From assembly GCA_963768945.1 (NCBI GenBank), contig CAVYJW010000008.1, forward strand, positions 1-64,000: 64,000 nt of DNA, read 5' to 3'. Position numbers and translations under genes: made by a program. Under the pieces are notes generated by a model. The model did not search any database and was not told the origin of the DNA. It saw nothing but the letters and a program-made list of their open reading frames with translations. Positions 32,868-41,300 of the stretch are shown in pieces. Every line of letters begins with the position of its first letter. The first letter of the stretch is position 1. The stretch is from RYN-230 sp963768945 (lineage in GTDB: Bacteria; Actinomycetota; Actinomycetes; Streptosporangiales; Streptosporangiaceae).

Positions 32868-35297
32868 TCACTGCCGCATCATCGCCATCCGCATCTCGCC
32901 CTCGGTGTCGCTGATCAGGTCCCCCGACAAGTCCACAGTCACCGTGTGCAGCGTCCCGGTGAAGCGGAACGGGGAACGGTAATCCGCCACAACCGCCGAA
33001 CCGGGATTAAACCCGCAGGTCAGTCCGCCCGGATTGAGCCCGATCGGCGTGGTGACAGGGAACTCGGCCTGGCCTGCCAGGCGGCCGTCCACGTACAGCT
33101 GGGCCCGGCCCGGGGCCCCCTTGCCCGCCAGGAAATCCGGCGCCCCGGTGGGCTCGAACTCGAAGCGCAGCTCGTGCCGCCCGGGCGGCACCGGGTCCAC
33201 GGCGGAGACCTTGTACACCGCGCGGCGGAGGTAGTTGTGCGCGTAGTGCAGCACCCCGCCGAGCATGTACATGCTCCACCCGCCAGCGCTGGTCCCCTGG
33301 CAGAGGAGTACTCCCTCAACGCCATCAGCCCCGTTGACCCCACTGGCCACCCCGGCCCCGGCCCCGGCATCTCCGTCACCCGCCACAACAGCCCCGGCCC
33401 CGGCAGCTGGGATCTCCACGTCCGCGGTAATGCTGTGCGCCCGGTTCAGCAACCGCGGCGACACCCAGGCCGGCACCGTCTGCGTGCCCGGGCGGTACAC
33501 GTACCGGTCGCGGGGCAGCGCCACCTGGGGCCGCTCGACCATCAGCCGGGCCGCCCCGCTGCCGTCGATCGGGAGCACGTCGTACCTGCCCGCCTCGACG
33601 TACCACTGGGCGATCATCTCGATGAGCCGGTCCCGGTGTTTTTCGGCCAGGTTGTGGTTCTCGGTGGGGTCCTCCGCGATGTGGTACAGCTCCCACCGGT
33701 GTGCGTCCAGGTCGGTGAGGTCCTCCGCGGTGATCGGCACGCCGAACCCCTGGCCCGCCTCGGCGAAGGACGGTCCCGGCCACGGGCACACCGCCCGCCA
33801 GCCCTGATGATCGATGGCCCGGTGGCCGAGCATCTCGAAGTACTGGGTGGTGTGCCGGCCCGGCGCGCTCGCGTCCCCGAACGTCTGCGCGAAGCTCACC
33901 CCGTGGATCGGTGACTGGGTAACGCCCCGGATCGTCTCGGGCGGCTCGGCCCCGAGCGCGTCCAGCACGGTCGGCACGATGTCGATGATGTGCGCGTACT
34001 GGGTGCGCACCTCGCCGCGGGCCGCGATCCCGGCGGGCCAGTGCACCACGAACGGGTCGGCGGTGCCGCCCCGGTAGGTCTCCCGCTTCCACCGGCGGAA
34101 CGGCGTGTTGCCCGCCCAGGTCCAGCCCCACGGGTAGTGGTTGAACGTGTCCGGGCCGCCCAGCTCGCCGATCGAGCGCAGGCTCTCCTCCAGCGTCTCC
34201 GGGGCGTTGTTGAAGAACTGCAGCTCGTTGGTGGTGCCATGCACCCCGCCCTCGGCGCTCGCGCCGTTGTCGGAGACCAGCATGATCAGCGTGTTCTCGA
34301 ACTGGCCGGTCTCCTTGAGAAAGTCGAGCACCCGGCCGACGTGATGATCCGTGTGCGACAGGAAGCCCGCGAACACCTCCATCATCCGGGCGGCCAGCCT
34401 GCGGGCGTCCGGGGACAGCGACTCCCAGGCGGGCACGTCCGGGTCATGCCGGGACAGCTCCGCGTCCGCAGGCATGATGCCGAGCGACTTCTGCCGGGCG
34501 AAGACCCGCTCTCGGTAGGCGTCCCAGCCGTCGTCGAACTGGCCCGCATACTGGTCGGCCCACTCGCGGGGCACGTGATGCGGGGCGTGCGTGGCCCCCG
34601 GGCAGTAATGCAGGTAGAACGGCTTGTCCGGGGCGACCTGGGCGGCGTCGGCGAGGAACTTGATGGCCCGGTCGGCCAGGTCGGCGTTGAGGTGGTAGCC
34701 CTGCTCCGGCGTGGCGGGCGGCTCGACCTGGTGGTTGTCGTAGACCAGGTCGGGATACCACTGGCTGGTATCGCCGCCCAGGAACCCGTAGAACCGCTCG
34801 AATCCCCGGCCGAGCGGCCAGCGGTCGAACGGGCCAACCGCAGACTCGAACTCCGAGGGGAGCAGGTGGTACTTGCCGACCAGGTACGTGCTGTACCCGT
34901 GGGCCAGCAGCATCTCGGATAGAAACCCGTTCTCGAACGGGACCCGCCCGTTGTACCCGGGATAACCGGTGGCGATCTCGTTGATGCCCCCCATCGCGTT
35001 CGCGTGATGATTGCGGCCGGTCATGATGCACGAGCGGGATGGCGAGCACAGCGCTGTGGTGTGCATGTTCGTGTACCGCAGGCCGCCCTCGGCGAGCGCG
35101 TCGAAGTTCGGCGTGGCGATCGGGCTGCCGTAGCAGCCGAGCTGGCCGAACCCGGTGTCGTCCAGCACGATGATCATCACGTTCGGCGCGCCTTGGGTGG
35201 CCCGCACCGGCTGCGGCCAGGCCGGCGACGACTGGTCCGCGGTCCGGCCGATCACCCCCGGGAACGCGGTACCCGGCTCGTACTCGATCAGCCCCAT
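32868..35297 (-). CDS. Arylsulfatase-family sulfatase
   Basis: An 809-aa type I sulfatase. The N-terminal metal site is VMIIVLDDTGFGQLGCYG. The signature TTALCSPSRSCIMTGRN carries C84, the residue converted to formylglycine by the FGE enzyme. Further sites: VGKYHLLP (Lys/His), THAPHHVP, and MLVSDNGASAEGG (metal-binding Asp-Asn). The C-terminal ~200 residues form a beta-rich domain after a Gly/Ala linker. Length and layout match actinobacterial AtsA/AtsD-like enzymes, which cleave sulfate esters. No signal peptide is seen. ATG at 35297 has GGAGGAG upstream; an in-frame extension of 99 codons is Arg/Gly/Pro-rich and is not used. Confidence 0.92.
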   Translation of the reverse strand: MGLIEYEPGTAFPGVIGRTADQSSPAWPQPVRATQGAPNVMIIVLDDTGFGQLGCYGSPIATPNFDALAEGGLRYTNMHTTALCSPSRSCIMTGRNHHANAMGGINEIATGYPGYNGRVPFENGFLSEMLLAHGYSTYLVGKYHLLPSEFESAVGPFDRWPLGRGFERFYGFLGGDTSQWYPDLVYDNHQVEPPATPEQGYHLNADLADRAIKFLADAAQVAPDKPFYLHYCPGATHAPHHVPREWADQYAGQFDDGWDAYRERVFARQKSLGIMPADAELSRHDPDVPAWESLSPDARRLAARMMEVFAGFLSHTDHHVGRVLDFLKETGQFENTLIMLVSDNGASAEGGVHGTTNELQFFNNAPETLEESLRSIGELGGPDTFNHYPWGWTWAGNTPFRRWKRETYRGGTADPFVVHWPAGIAARGEVRTQYAHIIDIVPTVLDALGAEPPETIRGVTQSPIHGVSFAQTFGDASAPGRHTTQYFEMLGHRAIDHQGWRAVCPWPGPSFAEAGQGFGVPITAEDLTDLDAHRWELYHIAEDPTENHNLAEKHRDRLIEMIAQWYVEAGRYDVLPIDGSGAARLMVERPQVALPRDRYVYRPGTQTVPAWVSPRLLNRAHSITADVEIPAAGAGAVVAGDGDAGAGAGVASGVNGADGVEGVLLCQGTSAGGWSMYMLGGVLHYAHNYLRRAVYKVSAVDPVPPGRHELRFEFEPTGAPDFLAGKGAPGRAQLYVDGRLAGQAEFPVTTPIGLNPGGLTCGFNPGSAVVADYRSPFRFTGTLHTVTVDLSGDLISDTEGEMRMAMMRQ

Positions 35298-35472
35298 TTG
35301 GTGCTCCTCCCGCGGCGTGGGGCATGGCCCCCGCCCCCCGCGGCTACCCGGCCCCGGCGGCCGCCCCGGCCCGACTGGACCCGGCCGCCCGGAGCGGGCC
35401 CGGCCGCCCGGAGGCCCGGCCGCCCGGAACCGGCCCCCTCCGACAGGAGACGCCGCCGCGAGCCCCCGGGCA

Positions 35473-36195
35473 TCACCCGCCCGGAGTGACGCGTCCCTGA
35501 GGCCCGCACGCGGTCCCGTCCCCGTGGCAGTACAGGCCGCGCTTGGCGATGTACTGCACGACCCCGTCCGGGACCAGGTACCAGACCGGCTCACCCGCGG
35601 CGACCCGCTGCCGGCACTCGGTGGACGAGATTGACAGGGCCGGGATCTCGACGAGACTGACCTGGTCGCTCGGCAGCCCGGCGCTGGACAGGTGGTGCCC
35701 GGGGCGGGTACAGCCCACGAAGTGGGCCAGCTTGAACAGGTCCGCCGCGTCCTGCCAGGACATCATCTTGGACAGCGCGTCCGCGCCGGTGATGAAGTAG
35801 AACTCGGCTTCGTCGCCGCGAATCGCCCGCAGCTCAGCCAGCGTGTCGATGGTGTAGGTGGGCCCGGGCCGGTCGATGTCCACCCGGCTCACCGAGAACC
35901 GCGGGTTCGACGCGGTCGCGATAACCGTCATCAGGTAGCGGTCCTCCGACGGCGAGACCTTCCGGTCGTCCTTCTGCCAGGGCTGGCCGGTCGGCACGAA
36001 CACGACCTCGTCCAGGTCGAACGCGTGCGCCACCTCGCTCGCCGCGACCAGGTGACCGTGGTGGATCGGGTCGAAGGTGCCGCCCATCACCCCCAGACGC
36101 CGGGCCCGGCGCTGGGCGGGCTCACCGGACTGCGCGGAACCATGGGTCTGCGCGAAACTACGCAAACCGGGCAGGTCAGACTCACCATCCCTCAT
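35473..36195 (-). CDS. nadD: Nicotinate-nucleotide adenylyltransferase
   Basis: A 240-aa enzyme that joins nicotinate mononucleotide and ATP to form deamido-NAD. The nucleotidyltransferase motif GVMGGTFDPIHHGHLVAA lies at about residues 35-52; the C-terminal ISSTECRQRVAAG corresponds to the ISST-x-x-R motif. About 34 residues precede the core, more than usual, so translation might start at the GTG just before MGGTFDP. It belongs to the nadD-rsfS-phosphatase group, here interrupted by the sulfatase gene. Confidence 0.94.
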   Translation of the reverse strand: MRDGESDLPGLRSFAQTHGSAQSGEPAQRRARRLGVMGGTFDPIHHGHLVAASEVAHAFDLDEVVFVPTGQPWQKDDRKVSPSEDRYLMTVIATASNPRFSVSRVDIDRPGPTYTIDTLAELRAIRGDEAEFYFITGADALSKMMSWQDAADLFKLAHFVGCTRPGHHLSSAGLPSDQVSLVEIPALSISSTECRQRVAAGEPVWYLVPDGVVQYIAKRGLYCHGDGTACGPQGRVTPGG

Positions 36196-36250
36196 GACGT
36201 GACTCTAACCGGCGCGGCCGCCATGCTTCCCCTCCCATGCAGCCCCGGGG

Positions 36251-36304
36251 CCAGCCCAGCCCGGGGAGCCAGCCCAGCCCGGGGAGCCAGCCCAGCCCGG
36301 GGAG
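36251..36304. repeat. 18-bp tandem repeat between nadD and the PaaK-like gene
   Basis: Three exact copies of CCAGCCCAGCCCGGGGAG followed by two degenerate ones up to about 36375. The region is non-coding on both strands. It separates the 3' end of the PaaK-like gene from nadD and might form GC-rich hairpins that act as a terminator. Confidence 0.8.
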
Positions 36305-36358
36305 CCAGCCCGGCCCGGGACCCTGCCATGCAGCCCGGGGAGCCAGCCCAGCCCGGAG

Positions 36359-37669
36359 TCAGCCCAGCCCGGGGGCTGGCGGCTCTCCCCCGGCCCACCG
36401 GACCACCCGCACGGCCTTGCCGACGTCGCTGCGCGGCACCGCCCCCGGGGGCAGCAGCCTGACCGTGATCCGCACGCCCAGCGCGTCACGCAGCCGGACC
36501 TCGATCTCGGCCTCCGCCGGGCCCGGGGCCTCCGGCCGGTACTCACACAGCGCCACCAAGTGGTGCTGGGCCGCCCGCTCGTCCACCACCAGCAGGTAAT
36601 CCGGGCTGAGCGCGGTGTCCTCGAGCAACACCCGCTCCACCTCGCTGGGGTAGAGGTTCACCCCGCGGATGACCAGCATGTCGTCGCGCCGGCCGGTGAC
36701 CTGGCTCATCTTCACCAGGGTGCGGCCGCAGGCGCAGGTGCCCCTGCGCAGCGCGGCGACGTCTCCGGTCCGGTAGCGCAGCAACGGCATGGCCTCCCGG
36801 CTCAGGCTGGAGAACACCAGCTCCCCCGGGGTCCCGTCGGGCACGGGTGCGGCCGTCAGCAGATCTACCGCCTCGACCAGGAAGTGGTCCTCGTTGACAT
36901 GCAGCCCGTCGGCGGCCTCGGCGCACTCGGCGGCCACCCCGGGCCCGATCACCTCGGACAGCCCGTAGATGTCGAGCGCCCGCAACCCGAGCAGCTCCTC
37001 GATCCGGGCCCGCAGTTGCGGAGACCACGGCTCGGCCCCGAACAGCCCGGCGCGCAGGGACAGCCCGTGCCCTGGCCGCAGCCCGGCGTCGGCCAGCGCC
37101 TCCCCCAGCCGGACGGCGTACGAGGGCGCGCAAGTCAGGATGTCGGGCTGCAGGTCGCGGATGAGCGTGACCTGCCGCGACGTCATCCCGCCAGACGCGG
37201 GCACCACCGCCGCGCCCAGCTCGATCGCGCCCTGGTGGATGCCCAGGCCCCCGGTGAACAGCCCGTACCCGTACGCGTTGTGGATCATGCTGCCCGGGCC
37301 CGCGCCGGCGGCGGCCAGCGCCCGCGCACACATCCGGGCCCAGAGCCGCAGGTCAGCCCGGGTGTAGCCGACCAGTGTGGGACGCCCGCCCGTGCCACTT
37401 GAGCCGTGGAACGCGACCACCTCGCTGCGGTCGACTCCGAGCATCCGCAACGGGTACGCGTCCCACAAATCCTTCTTCTCGGTCATGGGGAGCCAGGGCA
37501 GGTCACCAAGACCCAGAGCGCTACCGGCGGTGACCCCGGCCGACCGGAGTCGTTCCGCCTGAACCCCATCGAGGGCCAGCAGCCGGTCCACCAGGGCCCG
37601 GAGTCGTCGCTTCTGGAGTTCGGCACGCAGCTCGGCAGGCATGGACTCGGCGTCAGGCTCGAACATCAT
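36359..37669 (-). CDS. Phenylacetate-CoA ligase-like (PaaK family) adenylate-forming enzyme
   Basis: A 436-aa ANL-superfamily enzyme. Motifs: MTEKKDLWDAYPL, the P-loop HGSSGTGGRPTLVGYT, AYGYGLFTGGLG, YGLSEVIGPGVAAEC, YRTGDVA, and the PaaK-type C-terminal hinge GRRDDMLVIRGVNLYPSEVE. Such enzymes activate aryl-acetic or other carboxylic acids with ATP and CoA. No paa catabolic genes are nearby, so the substrate is open. AAAGGA precedes ATG 37669. Transcribed toward nadD. Confidence 0.88.
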   Translation of the reverse strand: MMFEPDAESMPAELRAELQKRRLRALVDRLLALDGVQAERLRSAGVTAGSALGLGDLPWLPMTEKKDLWDAYPLRMLGVDRSEVVAFHGSSGTGGRPTLVGYTRADLRLWARMCARALAAAGAGPGSMIHNAYGYGLFTGGLGIHQGAIELGAAVVPASGGMTSRQVTLIRDLQPDILTCAPSYAVRLGEALADAGLRPGHGLSLRAGLFGAEPWSPQLRARIEELLGLRALDIYGLSEVIGPGVAAECAEAADGLHVNEDHFLVEAVDLLTAAPVPDGTPGELVFSSLSREAMPLLRYRTGDVAALRRGTCACGRTLVKMSQVTGRRDDMLVIRGVNLYPSEVERVLLEDTALSPDYLLVVDERAAQHHLVALCEYRPEAPGPAEAEIEVRLRDALGVRITVRLLPPGAVPRSDVGKAVRVVRWAGGEPPAPGLG

Positions 37670-37874
37670 CGTCCTTTTCCTGAACGGTTGTCCCACGACG
37701 GCGGGGGTCTCACCAGCTTCCCATAACGGGCCGGTCCTGCCGATGGTCACTACTCAGCGTGACTTCATGACTACGGTTTGATGAGTCGGCGCCGATCCAC
37801 TGACTAGGGGGGTGCCGAAGTCCCTATCAACGGACCCACCACGGGGTGTGTCCATCTTCCCTGGAGGAAGCTTC

Positions 37875-38546
37875 ATGATCGGTACGAAACGGCTCAGAAA
37901 GCTGGGCACCCGCAAAGCAGGGATCGGCCTGGTCGGCCTGCTGACTGCAGGCCTGGCTCTGGCGTCCGGGACGGCATTCGCCTCCACCTCGTCGTCCTCG
38001 TCGAGCATGTCCGGGATGACCTCGGCGAGCTCGTCCCACGCGGCCAGGGGCTTCACCAAGGGCTTCTACGACGGCCACACGGTGCACTTCTACTACAGCA
38101 AGAACTTCAGCTGTAAGCGGCCACCGGCTAGCGCTGCAACGTCGAAGTGCGAGGGCGGCACCAACTACACCCAGACCCCGGCCGACAGCTTCGACCCGCT
38201 GTACGTGATCGTGCCGCTCGGCTTCACCCCGCCGAAGCGCACCCTGCAGTGCCCCGCAGGCACCTGCATCGACCACCCGCACACCATCGACCTGACGTCG
38301 GTGCTGGGCAGCGGCACGGGCAACCTGACGCTCCCCGCGCACAGCCACATCGTGGCCACGAACAACAGCCACCAGTCTGAGTGGTGGAACGTGGACATCG
38401 TCGGCGTCAAGAGCCTGCGTGCCTGGAACAAGCTGATCCGGGGCAAGAGCGCCCGCGAGCTGCAGTACCTGCAGCGGCATCACCCCGCGCAGGTGACAGG
38501 CAACATCCCGACCAACCTGTTCCTCTACTTCGCCGTGCTCAGGTAG
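37875..38546 (+). CDS. Secreted protein of unknown function
   Basis: A 223-aa protein. Signal peptide: basic start (MIGTKRLRKLGTRK), hydrophobic core GLVGLLTAGLALASG, cleavage near AFAS, then a Ser-rich linker. The mature part contains FDPLYVIVPLGFTPP, two cysteine pairs (SCKRPPASAATSKC and QCPAGTC), a HPHTIDL segment and HSHIVATNNSHQSEWWNVDI, rich in histidines that could bind metal. The family is not recognised. GGAGGAAGC precedes the ATG at 37875. It begins a plus-strand run opposite to the surrounding core genes. Confidence 0.75.
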   Translation: MIGTKRLRKLGTRKAGIGLVGLLTAGLALASGTAFASTSSSSSSMSGMTSASSSHAARGFTKGFYDGHTVHFYYSKNFSCKRPPASAATSKCEGGTNYTQTPADSFDPLYVIVPLGFTPPKRTLQCPAGTCIDHPHTIDLTSVLGSGTGNLTLPAHSHIVATNNSHQSEWWNVDIVGVKSLRAWNKLIRGKSARELQYLQRHHPAQVTGNIPTNLFLYFAVLR

Positions 38547-38666
38547 CACCTAACCGGCGCTGGCCGCGCCTGACCCTGGGTACGGCCAGCGCCACCGCCC
38601 CCGGCCTTCCGCCCCTCCGACCCACCCGGCCCTCCGCCCCCACTGTCTGCATGAGAGGTGCCTTAC

Positions 38667-40154
38667 ATGGCTAACCAGCCCATGGACGCCGTCCGGTCGC
38701 CGGACCGGACCGTGGCTACCAGGGTCCGCGCGCTGCGCAGCTGGCGCGGGGCCGTCGGCCTCAGCGGCGTGGCCGCCGGGGGCCTCATGATCACCGGCGC
38801 GTTCCTGCCCTGGGTCACCACGTTCGCCGGGCTGATCGGGATCCCCGGGGTCCGCGGCACTAACGGGCGGATGCTGGCCGCCGCCGGAGCCGTCATCGCA
38901 CTCGCCGGTATCGCCCATGCCGTGCGCGGCGGCCGTTGCTCACGCTGGGTGATCGGCCTGGCCGGGTTCCTGGCCACCGGGTTCTCAGGCTTCCTGCTCC
39001 TGCAGCTCGCGGCCAGCCTGCGGTCGCTGAGCACCGACTCCATGGTGGCCGGGCAGAGCGGCCCCGGCCTGTGGGTCACTGCCGCCGGATCGGCGCTGGC
39101 CTTCGCCACCATGTTCCTGCCCGCCTCGGCCCAGCAGACCCTGGTCCGCCGGGACGACGCCTCCCCCGGTCTCCGGGCCTGGGCCGCCGACCACGACTCC
39201 ACCAGCCTGCGGCGCGGCATCCAGATCGCCCTCGGCGTCCTGTGGCTGGCCGACGGTGCGCTGCAGCTCCAGCCGTTCATGTTCGGCCGGGGCTTCGTGA
39301 ACCAGATCCTCATGCCCGCCTATATGGGCAGCCCGTCCGGGGTCACCGGCCCGGCCCTGGCGTTCACCCGGCTGGTCCTGCACGCCCCCGCCGCCTGGGA
39401 CGCCGCGTTCGCGGTCACCCAGCTGCTGCTCGGTGCCGCGCTGCTGTGGCGGCCCGCGGTGCGGGCGGGGCTGGCCGCCAGCGTCGTCTGGGCGCTGGCC
39501 GTGTGGTGGTTCGGCGAAGGCCTGGGCGGCGTGCTCAGCGGTTCGGCCAGTCCGCTCACCGGCGCACCCGGCGCGGTGATCCTCTACGCTCTGCTGGCCG
39601 TGCTGGCCTGGCCGACCCCGATCCGAGCCGCGCCAGCAGGCCGGCGGCCGGACGGGCCCGTCGCCGCGGGCAGCCCGCTCGGCCTGACCGGAGCCCGGGT
39701 GGCGTGGCTCGTGCTGTGGGGCAGTTCCGCGTACTTCATGCTCCAGGCCAGCAACCGGGCGCCGGACGCGCTGCGGAGCACGTTCGCGGGCCTGGCGTCC
39801 GGCGAGCCTGGCTGGGTCGCCGCCATGGACCGCGGCGTCGCCAGCGCCGCCGCCAGTCCTAGCCTGGGGATCAGCATCGGCCTCGCGGTGGTCTTCGTTG
39901 CGGCGGGTTTGGGGGTGTTCTGGTCAGCCACCACGCGAGCCGCACTGCTGCTCAGCGTCATCGTGGCCGTGGCGATCTGGGTGCTCGGGGAGAACTTCGG
40001 CGCGATCGCGACCGGGCGGGGCACCGACCCCAACACGGGCCTCCTGCTGGTGCTGCTGGCCGCCGCGTTCTGGCCGCTCCGGCGCCACCCCGCCGCGGCC
40101 GTTTCCGGTGATCACAGCCCTGTTCCGGCCCGGGTAGAGGAGGAAATGGCGTAA
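38667..40154 (+). CDS. Polytopic membrane protein, unknown
   Basis: A 495-aa membrane protein with roughly eleven to twelve hydrophobic segments. The central part, ALGVLWLADGALQLQPFMF followed by a GFVNQILMPAY loop, and the second half with LVLWGSSAYFMLQASNRAPD have the look of an integral membrane oxidoreductase or DoxX-like subunit, but I cannot assign it. GAGAGG precedes the ATG at 38667. It lies 120 nt after the secreted-protein gene on the same strand, so the two may work together. Confidence 0.7.
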   Translation: MANQPMDAVRSPDRTVATRVRALRSWRGAVGLSGVAAGGLMITGAFLPWVTTFAGLIGIPGVRGTNGRMLAAAGAVIALAGIAHAVRGGRCSRWVIGLAGFLATGFSGFLLLQLAASLRSLSTDSMVAGQSGPGLWVTAAGSALAFATMFLPASAQQTLVRRDDASPGLRAWAADHDSTSLRRGIQIALGVLWLADGALQLQPFMFGRGFVNQILMPAYMGSPSGVTGPALAFTRLVLHAPAAWDAAFAVTQLLLGAALLWRPAVRAGLAASVVWALAVWWFGEGLGGVLSGSASPLTGAPGAVILYALLAVLAWPTPIRAAPAGRRPDGPVAAGSPLGLTGARVAWLVLWGSSAYFMLQASNRAPDALRSTFAGLASGEPGWVAAMDRGVASAAASPSLGISIGLAVVFVAAGLGVFWSATTRAALLLSVIVAVAIWVLGENFGAIATGRGTDPNTGLLLVLLAAAFWPLRRHPAAAVSGDHSPVPARVEEEMA

Positions 40155-40238
40155 TCCCGGCGGCCGGGGGCCGCGGCGCGCCCGATTGGTGGGGCTAGGC
40201 CGGCTGGCGCGGCCCCGGACACGGCCTAGCATGGCTGC

Positions 40239-41273
40239 ATGACCACTGTGCCGGATCGTGCCCGCGTCCGTCTTCCCGGGATCAGCTCCCGTGCCTACGA
40301 GCACCCCGCTGACCGGTCGGCGCTGGTAGCGCTGCGTAAACTCACCGGCTTCGACGCGCTGCTCAAGCGTCTGGCCTCGCTGTTCAGCGACCGGAACCTG
40401 CGCTTGATGTTCCTGGCCAGCTCGGTGCGGGCCTCAAACGAGCAGTACCCAGCCCTGTACCAGCTGCTGCTGGACGGCGCCGCCATTCTGGACCTGCCCG
40501 AGGTCCCCGAGCTCTTCATCACCCAGGACCCGCTGCCGAACGCGATGACCCTGGGCTCCGACAAGCCGTTCATCGTTATCACGACCGGCCTGGTCAACCT
40601 ACTGGACGCCGAGGAGCACCGCTTCGTGATCGGGCATGAGCTCGGCCACGTACTGTCCGGGCACGCCGTGTACCGGACCATGCTGTACATCCTCACCTCG
40701 CTGGCCGCCCGGCTGGCCTGGTTCGCCATCGGCTACATCGGCCTGAAGGTGATCATCGCCGGGCTGGAGGAGTGGTACCGCAAGTCCGAGCTGTCCTGTG
40801 ACCGGGCCGGCGTGCTGGCCAGCCAGGACCCCGGGGCGGCGCGCCGGGCCCTGATGAAGATCGCCGGCGGCGCGCGGATCTCCGAGCTCAGCCCCGACGA
40901 GTTCCTCAAGCAGGCCCACGAGTATGACGCCGTCCCGGACGTACGGGAAGGCTTCCTCAAGATGCTCCAGATGCTGGGAACGACGCACCCGTTCGCGGTG
41001 GTGCGGTTCGCGGCGCTGGACCACTGGGTCGCCGAGGGCGAGTACGCGGCGATCCTGGCCGGCAACTACCCGCGCCGTGAGGACGACGGGGACGCCTCGG
41101 TGCAGGACGAATTCATGGCCGCGGCCAAGTCCTACCAGGAGTCCTGGAATCGGAGCTCGGACCCGTTCATTGGGCTGGTCAAGGGAGTCGCCGAGACCGC
41201 CGTCGGCACCGGCCAGTCGCTGTTCGGGAACATCTTCGGTCAGCGGGGCGGCGGCAGCGGCGGCGACAACTGA
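40239..41273 (+). CDS. M48-family metallopeptidase
   Basis: A 344-aa zinc protease. The zinc motif FVIGHELGHVLSGHAVYRT (HExxH) is followed about 50 residues later by the third ligand in EWYRKSELSCDRAGVLAS. A hydrophobic segment (LAARLAWFAIGYIGLKVII) lies between them, giving membrane attachment. Relatives are membrane-linked HtpX/Ste24-type proteases acting in envelope quality control. The C-terminus is Gly-rich. It is convergent with proB, which ends 27 bp away; no clear terminator separates them. Confidence 0.88.
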   Translation: MTTVPDRARVRLPGISSRAYEHPADRSALVALRKLTGFDALLKRLASLFSDRNLRLMFLASSVRASNEQYPALYQLLLDGAAILDLPEVPELFITQDPLPNAMTLGSDKPFIVITTGLVNLLDAEEHRFVIGHELGHVLSGHAVYRTMLYILTSLAARLAWFAIGYIGLKVIIAGLEEWYRKSELSCDRAGVLASQDPGAARRALMKIAGGARISELSPDEFLKQAHEYDAVPDVREGFLKMLQMLGTTHPFAVVRFAALDHWVAEGEYAAILAGNYPRREDDGDASVQDEFMAAAKSYQESWNRSSDPFIGLVKGVAETAVGTGQSLFGNIFGQRGGGSGGDN

Positions 41274-41300
41274 CTGGCTGGATAACTTGCGGGCCGAAAC

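Noticed and set aside
32679..33914. 411-codon open frame on the plus strand
   Set aside because: Antisense to the sulfatase gene and built from the 33-bp repeats at its start.
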